Shown here: piece by piece, positions 8,104 through 16,718 of the stretch
Numbering within the stretch: the stretch's first letter is position 1
How the letters are laid out: every line of letters begins with the position of its first letter
Assembly (NCBI RefSeq): GCF_023534745.1
Contig: NZ_JAMHJQ010000008.1
Coordinates: forward strand, 423,797 to 458,991
Direction: 5' to 3'
Source: Streptomyces sp. 35G-GA-8
Lineage (GTDB): Bacteria; Actinomycetota; Actinomycetes; Streptomycetales; Streptomycetaceae
DNA length: 35,195 bases
The notes under the pieces: model-generated
The model's database searches: none
What the model saw: the letters and a program-made list of their open reading frames with translations, nothing else
What the model was told of the DNA's origin: nothing
Position numbers and translations under genes: made by a program

Positions 8104-8771
8104 CAAAGTTCCGTCTTGTCGTCTGCGTCGGTGTCCGGTGCGTCCGGATCGAACGACGGAACGCCTTCCTGGCTCTCGGCCTCGATCGCGTCCGCCTCGG
8201 GGAGGAAGGGCGCGAGCTCCGGAAGCTCGTCCAGGCCCCGCAGGCCCATCCGCTCCAAAAAGTAGTTCGTCGTCGTGTACAGGATCGCACCTGTTTCGGG
8301 TTCCGCGCCCGCCTCCTCCACCAGTCCGCGCTGGAGCAGGGTCCGCATGACGCCGTCACAGTTCACTCCGCGCACCGCCGAGACCCGGGAACGGCTCACG
8401 GGCCGGCGGTACGCGACGACCGCCAGCGTCTCCAGCGCCGCCTGGGTGAGCCGGGCCTGCTGGCCGTCGAGTACGAACGCCTCCACGGCCGCCGCGTACT
8501 CGGGCCGCGTGTAGAAACGCCAGCCGCCGGCGATCAGCCGCAGCTCGAACCCCCGGCGCCCCACGGCGTACTCGTCGGCCAGCTCGCGCAGCGCGTCGGC
8601 GACGGCCCGCCGGGGCCGGTCGAGGACCTTGGCGAGATGTTCCTCGGTGGCGGGCTCGTCGACGACCATGAGGACCGCCTCCAGGGCGGGCTTGAGGTCG
8701 AGGTCGGCGACCGTACCCGCCGACCGCTCAGCCGCCCGTTCCCTGGCCTGTTCCCGCTCGCTCGCCCTCAC
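8103..8771 (-). CDS. scpB: Segregation and condensation protein B
   Basis: ScpB is the winged-helix kleisin-associated subunit of the SMC-ScpAB condensin. The tandem winged-helix region is recognisable through LKPALEAVLMVVDEPATEEHL, the middle LTQAALETLAVVAYRRPVSR block and the YTTTNYFLERMGL motif near the end. Length 222 aa is typical, with an acidic C-terminal tail (DPDAPDTDADDKTEL). The GTG start overlaps the scpA stop (GTGA) and the stop overlaps the rluB start, so expression is tightly coupled. Confidence 0.95.
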   Translation of the reverse strand: MRASEREQARERAAERSAGTVADLDLKPALEAVLMVVDEPATEEHLAKVLDRPRRAVADALRELADEYAVGRRGFELRLIAGGWRFYTRPEYAAAVEAFVLDGQQARLTQAALETLAVVAYRRPVSRSRVSAVRGVNCDGVMRTLLQRGLVEEAGAEPETGAILYTTTNYFLERMGLRGLDELPELAPFLPEADAIEAESQEGVPSFDPDAPDTDADDKTEL

Positions 8772-9835
8772 ACCGTCACCCTCTCGCCCGTTGCCTCGCC
8801 CGTTGCGGCCTCACGGTCGAACTCGTCAGTCACCGCGGCCTCCACATCACCGTCCCCGCCCGTCCAGCGGACCATGAGCGGGCCGAGCGCCTCCTCCTGG
8901 TCCAGGGCGACGGCACGCTCCCGGTAGAGCTCAAGCAGCGCCAGGAACCGCGCCACGACGGTGAGAGTGTCCGCGGCCTCCTCGGTGAGCGCCGAGAAGC
9001 TGACCTCGCCGCGCTCCCGCAGCAGCGCGACGACGATCCCCGCCTGTTCCCGCACCGACACCAAAGGCGCGTGGATGTGTTCCACGTACACCTGCGGCCT
9101 GGGCTTCGGCTGCATCGCCTTCACGGCCAGCCGGGCGAAACCCTCCGGCCCGATGCTGATGACGACCTCGGGCAGCAGCGCGGCGTGGTGCGGCTCCAGT
9201 CCGACGGTACGGGGATAGCGCCGGCCCTCGGCGTCCAGACGCTCGCTGAAGATCTCCGCGACCTGCTTGTACGCGCGGTACTGGAGGAGCCGCGCGAAGA
9301 GCAGGTCGCGCGCTTCGAGCAGCGCGAGATCGGCCTCGTCCTCGACCTCGGCGGCGGGCAGCAGGCGGGCGGCCTTCAGATCCAGCAGGGTCGCCGCGAC
9401 GACCAGGAACTCGGTGGTCTGGTCGAGGTCCCAGTCCGGCCCCATGGCCCGGATGTGTGCCATGAACTCGTCGGTGACCTTCGACAGCGCGACCTCGGTC
9501 ACATCCAGCTTGTGCTTGGAGATGAGCTGGAGCAGCAGGTCGAAGGGGCCTTCGAAGTTCACCAGCCGTACGGTGAACCGCCCGTCACCGGGAGCGGACT
9601 CCTGCTCGGGCTCGACCGCCGACTCCGACACAGGCGCCGACTCCGGCACAGGCGCGGGCTCCGGCACAGGCGCGGGCTCCGGCTCCGGTACGGGTACGGG
9701 CGGCGCCTCCGGTACGGGAACGGGCTCGGACACCGCTTCGGACACCGGCTCCGGCGCCGGCTCGGGCGCCGACGCCCCTGGCCCGCGGCCCAGAGTGCGG
9801 CGGGGCGGGCGGTGGAGACCGGGGGGCGGGGGCAT
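8768..9835 (-). CDS. scpA: Segregation and condensation protein A
   Basis: ScpA is the kleisin that bridges SMC heads. The diagnostic start of the family domain is FTVRLVNFEGPFDLLLQLI at about residue 87, followed by SKHKLDVTEVALSKVTDEF and the C-terminal winged helix near VSFSALTEEAADTLTVVARFLALLEL. Before it are about 85 residues dominated by Pro/Glu/Val/Ala repeats (PVPVPEPEPAPVPEPAPVPE), probably disordered. The ATG at 9835 (MPPPPGLHRP) has AGGA about 5 nt upstream and gives 355 aa. The frame extends to 10006 but that part overlaps the previous gene. Only a 49-bp gap separates it from the RHH-like gene. Confidence 0.93.
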   Translation of the reverse strand: MPPPPGLHRPPRRTLGRGPGASAPEPAPEPVSEAVSEPVPVPEAPPVPVPEPEPAPVPEPAPVPESAPVSESAVEPEQESAPGDGRFTVRLVNFEGPFDLLLQLISKHKLDVTEVALSKVTDEFMAHIRAMGPDWDLDQTTEFLVVAATLLDLKAARLLPAAEVEDEADLALLEARDLLFARLLQYRAYKQVAEIFSERLDAEGRRYPRTVGLEPHHAALLPEVVISIGPEGFARLAVKAMQPKPRPQVYVEHIHAPLVSVREQAGIVVALLRERGEVSFSALTEEAADTLTVVARFLALLELYRERAVALDQEEALGPLMVRWTGGDGDVEAAVTDEFDREAATGEATGERVTV

Positions 9836-9884
9836 CGAGGTCCTGGTGGCGGGAGAGCGGCGGGGCGGCCCGCGCAGGCTATCC

Positions 9885-10499
9885 TCAGCGCCCGCGCAGG
9901 CGCCGTACGAGGATGCTCGCGTCGCCCCGCGATTCGAGGTCGGCGAGGACGACGGCGACGGCCTCGCGGACGATCCGGCCGCGGTCCACGGCGAGTCCGT
10001 GCTCACCGCGCAGCACGAGCCGCGCGTGTTCCAGGTCCATCAGTTCCTCGGCCGAGACATAGACCGTGATCTTCTCGTCGTGCCGTTCGCGTCCGCTGGG
10101 GCGGCGGTTGGCGCCACGTCCCCGACGCCGCTGCTGCCCGCCCCCCGGCCCGGCGGCCGGTGACTGGCCCTGACCCTGCCCCGAGCCCGGGGAGGGCGCG
10201 GAGGCGGCCTCCTGCGGCCGTCGCCCCTTCACGGAGGAGGCGGCCTGCTCCGCGTCGGCGGTCCGGCTCCGGGGCGACTCCTGGGCGTCCGTACCGGCGG
10301 CGGAGTGCTCCTCCACCGCGGTGGAGGAGGCGGCGCCCGCCGGGTCGCCCGACGGATCGCTCTCCCCCGCCGGAGCGGGCACCCGGGGCTCGCCGTTGGC
10401 GTTCCTGCGCCGGTCCGAGGGCGAGGAGGACTGCAGCGCCATGCCCCCGGTCGTACGGAACAGCTCGTCGGCCCCGGGCAGACTCACTCGGCGTGACAC
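9885..10499 (-). CDS. RHH-like protein between parA and scpA
   Basis: I do not recognise a named family. The first ~135 residues are low complexity (Ser/Ala/Pro/Gln/Gly with a basic RRRGRGANRRPSGR stretch). The last ~65 residues read as a beta strand plus two helices, EKITVYVSAEELMDLEHARL then DRGRIVREAVAVVLADLESRG, which fits a ribbon-helix-helix DNA-binding fold. The GTG at 10499 has GGGAGG about 10 nt upstream and overlaps the end of parA by 16 bp. An alternative GTG at 10487 would give a 4-bp GTGA overlap. Position after a Soj-type ParA and before ScpA suggests a DNA-binding partner in segregation (inference). Confidence 0.75.
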   Translation of the reverse strand: MSRRVSLPGADELFRTTGGMALQSSSPSDRRRNANGEPRVPAPAGESDPSGDPAGAASSTAVEEHSAAGTDAQESPRSRTADAEQAASSVKGRRPQEAASAPSPGSGQGQGQSPAAGPGGGQQRRRGRGANRRPSGRERHDEKITVYVSAEELMDLEHARLVLRGEHGLAVDRGRIVREAVAVVLADLESRGDASILVRRLRGR

Positions 10500-11647
10500 C
10501 GGGCGAGCACCTCCCTGGCGAGCTGGCGATACGCGGCGGCGCCGACGGAGTTCGAGGCGTACGTGGTGATCGGCTCGCCGGCGACCGTGGTCTCCGGGAA
10601 GCGCACGGTCCGCCCGATCACCGTGTGGTAGACGTGATCGTCGAAGGCCTCGACCACGCGGGCCAGGACCTCACGGCTGTGCACCGTACGGGAGTCGTAC
10701 ATCGTGGCGAGGATGCCGTCGAGCTCCAGCTCGGGGTTGAGCCGCTCCTGGACCTTCTCGATGGTCTCCGTCAGCAGCGCCACCCCGCGCAGCGCGAAGA
10801 ACTCGCACTCCAGCGGCACGATCACCTTGTGCGCGGCGGTCAGCGCGTTCACGGTCAGCAGACCGAGCGAGGGCTGACAGTCGATCACGATGTAGTCGTA
10901 GTCCTGCATCAGCGGCTTCAGCGCCCGCTGGAGCGTGGACTCGCGCGCCACCTCGCTCACCAACTGCACCTCGGCGGCCGAGAGGTCGATATTGCTCGGC
11001 AGCAGGTCCATGTTGGGCACGGCGGTCTTCAGCAGCACCTCGTCGGCCGCCATGCCCCGCTCCATGAGCAGGTTGTAGACGGTGAGGTCCAGCTCCATCG
11101 GGTTCACACCGAGGCCGACCGACAGGGCTCCCTGCGGGTCGAAGTCGACGAGCAGCACACGCCGGCCGTACTCCGCGAGCGCGGCACCCAGGTTGATGGT
11201 CGACGTCGTCTTGCCCACGCCGCCCTTCTGGTTGCACATCGCGATGATCTTCGCGGGGCCGTGGTCGGTGAGCGGGCCCGGGATCGGGAAGTACGGCAGG
11301 GGACGCCCGGTCGGGCCGATCCGCTCGCGACGCTGGCGGGCCGCGTCGGGGGCGAGGGTGGCCGCGTACTCGGGGTCGGGCTCGTACTCGGCGTCGGGGT
11401 CGTAGAAGTGCCCCTCGGGCACTTCGTCGTAGTCGGCGAATGGAGTGGACTCTCGGCCACCCTCGTTGCCGGCCATGGCGTTCACGTGTTGGCCGTCCAT
11501 CATCTGGTGGGCTGTCGTCATGTGCTGGTGGGTGGCGAAGGTGCGGACCGCTACGGAGCCGACAGCCTTGAGCCCGGACGACGGGCTCTGGCTCCTCACA
11601 GACATTCCTGGTAGACCACCCCCGGGAGTAAATGTCGACTCATTCAC
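10484..11647 (-). CDS. parA: ParA/Soj-family ATPase
   Basis: This is a Walker-type partition ATPase. The deviant Walker A is CNQKGGVGKTTSTINLGAAL near residue 138, the A' motif is VLLVDFDPQGALSVGLG, and Walker B is YDYIVIDCQPSLGLLT. It has a long N-terminal extension (~130 residues) with a His/Met-rich patch, an acidic stretch with DYDEVPEGHFYDPDAEYEPD, and a Pro-rich linker. The GTG at 11647 has a strong AAGGAGG 11 nt upstream. No parB follows and I saw no canonical parS, so this is probably not the origin-partition ParA. It heads the scpAB cluster. The N terminus could be shorter if an internal ATG is used, but the ribosome binding site argues against that. Confidence 0.92.
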   Translation of the reverse strand: MNESTFTPGGGLPGMSVRSQSPSSGLKAVGSVAVRTFATHQHMTTAHQMMDGQHVNAMAGNEGGRESTPFADYDEVPEGHFYDPDAEYEPDPEYAATLAPDAARQRRERIGPTGRPLPYFPIPGPLTDHGPAKIIAMCNQKGGVGKTTSTINLGAALAEYGRRVLLVDFDPQGALSVGLGVNPMELDLTVYNLLMERGMAADEVLLKTAVPNMDLLPSNIDLSAAEVQLVSEVARESTLQRALKPLMQDYDYIVIDCQPSLGLLTVNALTAAHKVIVPLECEFFALRGVALLTETIEKVQERLNPELELDGILATMYDSRTVHSREVLARVVEAFDDHVYHTVIGRTVRFPETTVAGEPITTYASNSVGAAAYRQLAREVLARCHAE

Positions 11648-11987
11648 AAGTCGTCTTACCTCCTTGGACGGGACCAGGAAACTTATCGATAGGTCAGCGT
11701 GGCACCATGCCGACGGTTGGCGACTCTATGGCGTGTCACCGCTTCGCAGCAACACAATCCGCCGGACCCGGCCCGATGTGTCGGCAACGGAACACCTCGC
11801 TGTCAAGGGCGCACAAGCCTCTCACCAAGGCATGCCCGACAAGTTTCGCCGACGCGCGAAACGGTTGAAAGCATTACGTTCGAGGCGTGTTGACCAGCCG
11901 TCCGGCGGCCACCGGACACGCGCACGGCCGGACCTCGCTGCGCAAGATCCGGCCGCTGGCGCGATGTTGACGAAGCGCGTTGACACC
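11648..11987. other. 340-bp gap between ald and parA
   Basis: The region carries the parA leader with its Shine-Dalgarno. AT-rich TATCGATAAG-like sequence about 40-45 nt upstream of the parA start may hold a -10. There is an inverted repeat with GTTTCGC (11843-11849) and GCGAAAC (11856-11862) arms, and a small GTCCGG/CCGGAC hairpin (11900-11917) that may help end ald. No gene is supported here. Confidence 0.5.
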
Positions 11988-13103
11988 TCAGCCCAGAAGC
12001 GCGGCCAATTCGGCGTGATCCAGCCCATGGGCCTCGGCGACCTCGCGGTAAATGACCTGGCCCTCATGGGTGTTGAGGCCCTTGGCGAGCGCCGGGTCCC
12101 GGCGCAGCGCGTCGAGCCAGCCGCGGTTCGCCAGCTCCACGATGTACGGCAGCGTGGCGTTGGTCAGCGCGTACGTGGAGGTGTGCGGTACGGCGCCCGG
12201 CATATTGGCCACGCAGTAGAAGACCGAGTCATGGACCCGGAACGTCGGCTCGGCGTGCGTCGTCGGCCGTGAGTCCTCGAAGCAGCCGCCCTGATCAATC
12301 GCAATGTCGACAAGTACACTTCCGGGCTTCATCTTGGCGACAAGCTCGTTCGTGACCAGCTTCGGCGCCTTCGCGCCGGGGATGAGAACGGCGCCGATGA
12401 CGAGGTCCGCCTCGACGACCGCCTTCTCCAGCTCGAAGGCGTTGGAGACGATGGTCTGGACCTTCGTGCCGAAGATCCTGTCGGCCTCGCGCAGCTTGTT
12501 GATGTCCCGGTCGAGCAGCGTCACATGGAAACCCATGCCGACGGCGATCTGCGTGGCGTTCCAGCCCGAGACACCACCGCCGATGACAACGGCCCGGCCG
12601 GCCGCCGTACCGGGCACACCGCCCGGCAGCACACCCCGGCCGCCGGCCGAGCGCATCAGGTGGTACGCGCCGACCTGCGGCGCCAGCCGGCCCGCGACCT
12701 CGGACATCGGGGCGAGCAGCGGCAGCGCGCGGTTCGCGGTCTCGACGGTCTCGTACGCGATGGCGGTGGTGCCGGAGTCCAGCAGCGCGTCCGTGCACGC
12801 GCGGGAGGCGGCGAGATGCAGATAGGTGAAGAGCGTCTGGCCCTTGCGCAGCCGGTGGTACTCCTCGGCGATCGGCTCCTTGACCTTCAGCAGCAGATCG
12901 GCGGCCGCCCAGACCTCGTCGGCGGTGGCCAGTATCCGCGCGCCGGCCGTGGCGAACTCCTCGTCCGTGATCGAGGAGCCGGCGCCGGCGTTCCGCTCGA
13001 TGACGACCTGATGCCCCTGGCCCACCAGCTCATGGACGCCGGCCGGGGTGATGGCCACCCGGAACTCGTTGTTCTTGACCTCACGGGGGATACCGACCAA
13101 CAC
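11988..13103 (-). CDS. ald: Alanine dehydrogenase
   Basis: Ald reversibly oxidises L-alanine to pyruvate and ammonia with NAD+. The N-terminal GIPREVKNNEFRVAITPAGV signature, the active-site Lys in LLKVKEP, the catalytic-His block TYLHLAAS, and the dinucleotide-binding VVIGGGVSGWNATQIA are all present. Length 371 aa is full. The GTG at 13103 is the only start that gives the canonical N terminus; its ribosome binding site (GGA) is weak. It stands alone, with a candidate promoter about 115 nt upstream. Confidence 0.96.
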   Translation of the reverse strand: MLVGIPREVKNNEFRVAITPAGVHELVGQGHQVVIERNAGAGSSITDEEFATAGARILATADEVWAAADLLLKVKEPIAEEYHRLRKGQTLFTYLHLAASRACTDALLDSGTTAIAYETVETANRALPLLAPMSEVAGRLAPQVGAYHLMRSAGGRGVLPGGVPGTAAGRAVVIGGGVSGWNATQIAVGMGFHVTLLDRDINKLREADRIFGTKVQTIVSNAFELEKAVVEADLVIGAVLIPGAKAPKLVTNELVAKMKPGSVLVDIAIDQGGCFEDSRPTTHAEPTFRVHDSVFYCVANMPGAVPHTSTYALTNATLPYIVELANRGWLDALRRDPALAKGLNTHEGQVIYREVAEAHGLDHAELAALLG

Positions 13104-13217
13104 GGCAGATCACGGTCCTTGGCTCAGGGGATGTCCGGGGGATGTCCAGGGGCGATCCCATACATACCCGGGCACGCGTGGCGCACGGGCAGACGCCGCG
13201 GAAGGTGCGGCGTAGCC

Positions 13218-13245
13218 AGTTTAATGAAGGATTTCTCGGTGTCTA
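13218..13245 (-). promoter_or_regulatory. Candidate ald promoter
   Basis: On the minus strand TAGACA (13245-13240) matches 5 of 6 of TTGACA. After a 16-bp spacer comes TAAACT (13223-13218), 4 of 6 of TATAAT. The stretch is clearly more AT-rich than its surroundings and lies between the NTPase gene and ald. Confidence 0.45.
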
Positions 13246-13277
13246 GCCTTGCAAAGCACCAATCCCCAGCGGAAGCG

Positions 13278-15797
13278 CTACGGATTTCGCAGGTGTTCCC
13301 CCTCGGTTTCCAGCAGACGATCGGCGGTGGCCCGGTGCAGCCGCGCGGCGGTGGGATCGCCGAGCCTGTCCAGGGTGTCGGCGAGCCTGAGCTGGAGAGC
13401 GGCCTGGAGCCGTTCGTCCCCGGCCAGCCGCGCCCACTCGACCGCCTCCTGGCAGGTGCGCAGCGACTCCTGCGGCCGGCCCGCGTACTCCTGGACCCGG
13501 GCCGCCTCGCTCAAGGCCCTTGCCTGGCCCGGGAGATCGCGCAGCCTGCGGTAGCCCGCGACGGCGGCCCGCCAGTTGCGCAGCGCCTCGCCGTACAGCC
13601 CCGCGTAGGTGAAGACGGTGCCGAGCCGGCCGTACAGCCGGGCCTCGTCGGCCCGCTCGCCCCGGCTCAGCCGCTGGGCGAGCGCCCTGCCGTACCAGTC
13701 GGCGGCCCGCTGCCAGTCCCGCAGATCCTGGTAGGCGCCGCCTACGGATTCCATCGCGCGACCGGTCGCGTAGAGATCGTTCGCGGTTCTTCCGGCGTCC
13801 AGGGCGGCGCGATAGCGGACGAGCGCGTCCCGCGTACGGCCGGTCCTGGCGTCCAGGTCGCCGAGGTTCAGCAGCGCGGCGGCCTGCTCACGGTGCAGCT
13901 CACGCCGCTCGGCGATATCGAGCACCAGCTGGTGGAGCCCGTACAGCTCGGGCGCCGCGGCCTCGGTGCCGCGGTGCGCGGCCAGGGCCCTGACCAGCGC
14001 GGCGACCAGCCGCCTCGCCAGTGTGTCCAGCTCGCCGTCGGCGACCGCGAGCCGGGCGGAGGCGAGCAGCGCGGGCTGTCGCGCGCTCAGCCATCCGGCC
14101 GCCGACGCGGCGTTCGGGAAGCGCAGCGCGCGGGGCAGCGCGGCCAGCTTCTTGCGGGCCGGGGAGCCGTCGGGTTCGGTGACGGCGCGGCACGACTGGA
14201 GGAGCCGTACGCTCCGCTCCAGCATCCGGGCGCGGGCGAGCTGCACCTCGGCGGGCCGGTCGTGCTCCGCCATGACGGCCCGCAGCAGCGGGACCAGACA
14301 GCCGGGCACCTCGTACTGCTCGGTGTCGACCGCCCGGAGCAGCCCCCGGGCCGCGAAGTCGTCCAGTGTGGTCCTGGCGGCCGAGAGCGAGCAGCCGGCC
14401 AGCGCGGACGCGATATGGGCGTCGGCGAGGCCCGCGGGCGCGAGGGCGAGCAGTCGCAGTATCCGGGCGGCGGGCGACGGCAGGGTCTCGTAGACGAGAT
14501 GGAAGGCGCGCGCGAGCGGCCGGTCGCCGACGGGCCGGTCCCAGTCGTGCGGCAGGGCCCGCAGCTGTTTGGTCACATCCGCGACCGACGCGGTGGGCCG
14601 GGCGGCGAGCCAGCCGCCGGCCAGCACGAGCGCCGCGGGCTGGCCGCCGCACTCCTCGGCGAGCGACTCCGCGGCCTGCGGATCGACGGTGATCCGGACG
14701 GCGCCGGTGAACTGGCCGAGCAATTCGATGGCGGACTTGGCGTCCATGCCACCGAGCGTGCACGGACGGACGTCGGGGATCCCGGTGAGCGGGCCCTGCG
14801 CGACCGCGACCACCAGACAGCCGGGGTTGTCGGGCACCAGCGGATCGACCTGCTCGGCGTCCACGGCGTCGTCGAGGAGCAGCAGCACCCGCCGCGCGGA
14901 AAGCGCCTCGCGGACCATCTCGGACAGCTCGTCCTCGCCCGCGCCGGGCGGAGTGGCCAGGCCGAACGCGTCGAGGATCTCGCGCGCGGTCCGCTCGGTG
15001 GGCACCGGTCCACCGCCGGGTTCGGTGAGCCGGGTCCTTACGACACCGTCCGGATAGCCGTCGCGCAGCTGCCGGGCCAGCTCCTCGGCCAGCGCGGTAC
15101 GGCCCGATCCTGGCCGGCCCGCGATCAGCAGCACCCGGGCGCGCGGCTCCTTGCGGCCGGACAGCGTGTTGAGCCCGGCCCGCTCGATGTCTCCGCGCAG
15201 CGCCTTGAGTTCCCGCTGTCTGCCGAAGAACGCCCCGTCGTACGCGGGGCTCCCCCGGTGGGGGTCACGCTCGTCGGACAGCGGATCCGAGGGGCCCGTC
15301 CGCTCGGAAGGCGACGGCTCGACGGGACGTGTGAGGTCCGGACGGGGTACGGCCGGCTCGGCGGGAATGACCGGGGACAGACATCCGGCGCCGGGCCCGG
15401 ACGGCAGATCGCCCGGCTCGGACCGTGGCGCGTCACCCCCGGGAGCGGTCTGCGCCGGGCCGGATTCGTCCGTACGCGCGCCCTCGTCCACCGCCTGCCG
15501 CGTGTCGCCACGCTCTGTCACGGTGTCCGACGCCGGACTCGGCGTACCGCCCGCGCTCACGGCGTCGGTCGCGTCGTCGGGACCCTCCGGGATACTCACC
15601 CGGGCCGTACCTTTCGTCTCGGAACCCGCTGCCGGCCGCTCCTTGGCGGCCGATGCGGAACGGCTCGTCCGCTTGTCCGAGGGGCCGTCAGTTTCGTCCG
15701 CTCCGGGTGCGGTTGGCTTCCCGCTCCGCGTGCTGCCGCGCTTCTCCCCGGCGCCCGGACGGCCGGGGCCACTCACATCCACCGCCTGATCCGTCAC
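13278..15797 (-). CDS. STAND-type NTPase with C-terminal TPRs
   Basis: Three regions are visible in 839 aa. Residues 1-~190 are low complexity and charged, probably disordered. Then comes an NB-ARC/STAND-like NTPase with Walker A LIAGRPGSGRTALAEEL, Walker B-like RRVLLLLDDAVDAEQV and a winged-helix region. The last ~210 residues hold about five tetratricopeptide repeats (AAALLNLGDLDARTGRTRDA onward). AfsR-like Streptomyces regulators share the NTPase-TPR part, but this protein lacks the N-terminal SARP DNA-binding domain. The GTG at 15797 has GGAG 8 nt upstream. Signal sensing through oligomerisation is an inference; partners and role are unknown. Confidence 0.85.
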   Translation of the reverse strand: MTDQAVDVSGPGRPGAGEKRGSTRSGKPTAPGADETDGPSDKRTSRSASAAKERPAAGSETKGTARVSIPEGPDDATDAVSAGGTPSPASDTVTERGDTRQAVDEGARTDESGPAQTAPGGDAPRSEPGDLPSGPGAGCLSPVIPAEPAVPRPDLTRPVEPSPSERTGPSDPLSDERDPHRGSPAYDGAFFGRQRELKALRGDIERAGLNTLSGRKEPRARVLLIAGRPGSGRTALAEELARQLRDGYPDGVVRTRLTEPGGGPVPTERTAREILDAFGLATPPGAGEDELSEMVREALSARRVLLLLDDAVDAEQVDPLVPDNPGCLVVAVAQGPLTGIPDVRPCTLGGMDAKSAIELLGQFTGAVRITVDPQAAESLAEECGGQPAALVLAGGWLAARPTASVADVTKQLRALPHDWDRPVGDRPLARAFHLVYETLPSPAARILRLLALAPAGLADAHIASALAGCSLSAARTTLDDFAARGLLRAVDTEQYEVPGCLVPLLRAVMAEHDRPAEVQLARARMLERSVRLLQSCRAVTEPDGSPARKKLAALPRALRFPNAASAAGWLSARQPALLASARLAVADGELDTLARRLVAALVRALAAHRGTEAAAPELYGLHQLVLDIAERRELHREQAAALLNLGDLDARTGRTRDALVRYRAALDAGRTANDLYATGRAMESVGGAYQDLRDWQRAADWYGRALAQRLSRGERADEARLYGRLGTVFTYAGLYGEALRNWRAAVAGYRRLRDLPGQARALSEAARVQEYAGRPQESLRTCQEAVEWARLAGDERLQAALQLRLADTLDRLGDPTAARLHRATADRLLETEGEHLRNP

Positions 15798-15993
15798 GGG
15801 CCACGCTCCGTCCGCCTGCGCACGAGCCGAGCCCGGCGGGTCTCCGCACGGGCGGTACGAGCGTAGTTCACTCTCAGCGACGAGAACGGTGGAGCGTGGC
15901 CGATATGTCCCCCAATCGGATCAGCATTTTTTCAGACTGGAGAATCATCGGACACCCGCGATGCGGAGGCATCGGTTCCAGGTCCCGCTCAGG

Positions 15994-16060
15994 GCGGATT
16001 CAGGGCAGGTTCGGAGTGGGTTCGGAGCAGATTCGGAGCGGATCCGGAGCGGATTCAGGA
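15994..16060. repeat. Six-copy 11-nt tandem repeat
   Basis: Six imperfect units close to CGGATTCGGAG run head to tail at about 11-nt spacing (one unit is 12 nt). They fill the end of the gap between the Nudix gene and the STAND gene, and the Nudix stop codon lies inside the last unit. The 15798-15993 part of the gap shows a T-run near 15930 but no clear gene. Confidence 0.7.
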
Positions 16061-16681
16061 GGTGAACGGGCGCGCGGGCCAGGGCGCCTCGGCCGGCCGG
16101 AGTGACTCGATGCCATCCCCCGCCAGCGCCGCGGTGAGCGCGAGCACACCGACCGCCAGACAGTTGTTGTGCAGTTCACCGGCGAGCACGCCCCGCACCA
16201 GCTCCGCCGTCCCGACCCGGGCCAGCTCCATGTCCGCCTCCTCCTCGGAGACCTCGAAGCGCTCGCCCTCCGCCTCCGACAGACCGCGGGCGAGGAAGAT
16301 CCGTACCGCCTCGTCGCAGCCGCCGGGCGTGGTGTAGACGTCTGTCAGCACCCGCCAGTCCTCGGCCTTGACGTGCGCCTCCTCGTACAGCTCGCGCTGG
16401 GCCGCGTGCAGCGGGTTCTCGCCCGGCACATCGAGCAGACCGGCGGGGATCTCCCAGAGCTTCTGGCGGACGGGGTGGCGGTACTGGCGCAGTACGAGGA
16501 CCCGGCCCGCGTCGTCCAGTGCGAGGATCGCCACGGATCCGGGGTGGACCTGATAGTCGCGCGAGACGACCGCACCGTCGGGCATGACCACCTCGTCCGT
16601 ACGGACACTGGTCTTGTTGCCGCGGAAGGGCGTCGAGGTCGCGGTGACCCGCCACTCCTCGGGGGCGTCCTTGATCGTCAT
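16055..16681 (-). CDS. Nudix hydrolase, ADP-ribose pyrophosphatase-like
   Basis: This Nudix enzyme of the ADP-ribose pyrophosphatase (NudF-like) group would split ADP-ribose to AMP and ribose 5-phosphate. The Nudix box is AGLLDVPGENPLHAAQRELY followed by EEAHV, with the expected Gly, Glu and REL-EE residues. The LRQYRHPVRQKLWEIPAG block before it is characteristic of the subfamily, as is the TTPGGCDEAVRIFLARGL stretch after it. The ATG at 16681 (MTIKDAPEEW) has GGGAGGA 7 nt upstream and gives 208 aa; the frame is open further upstream without support. It lies downstream of pyrG but past a terminator hairpin, so it may have its own promoter. Confidence 0.9.
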   Translation of the reverse strand: MTIKDAPEEWRVTATSTPFRGNKTSVRTDEVVMPDGAVVSRDYQVHPGSVAILALDDAGRVLVLRQYRHPVRQKLWEIPAGLLDVPGENPLHAAQRELYEEAHVKAEDWRVLTDVYTTPGGCDEAVRIFLARGLSEAEGERFEVSEEEADMELARVGTAELVRGVLAGELHNNCLAVGVLALTAALAGDGIESLRPAEAPWPARPFTS

Positions 16682-16718
16682 GAAAGCGTCCTCCCACACA
16701 GTGGCGCACAAGCGGAAA

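Noticed and set aside
11843-11862. Possible parS site near parA
   Set aside because: The half-sites start like parS, but the ACGT centre of the Streptomyces site is missing and there is a 6-nt spacer. I saw no canonical parS elsewhere in the window.
12525-15866. Plus-strand open frame of 1113 codons over ald and the STAND gene
   Set aside because: Low-complexity translation antisense to conserved enzymes. It also spans their intergenic gap, which a real gene on the other strand would not explain.
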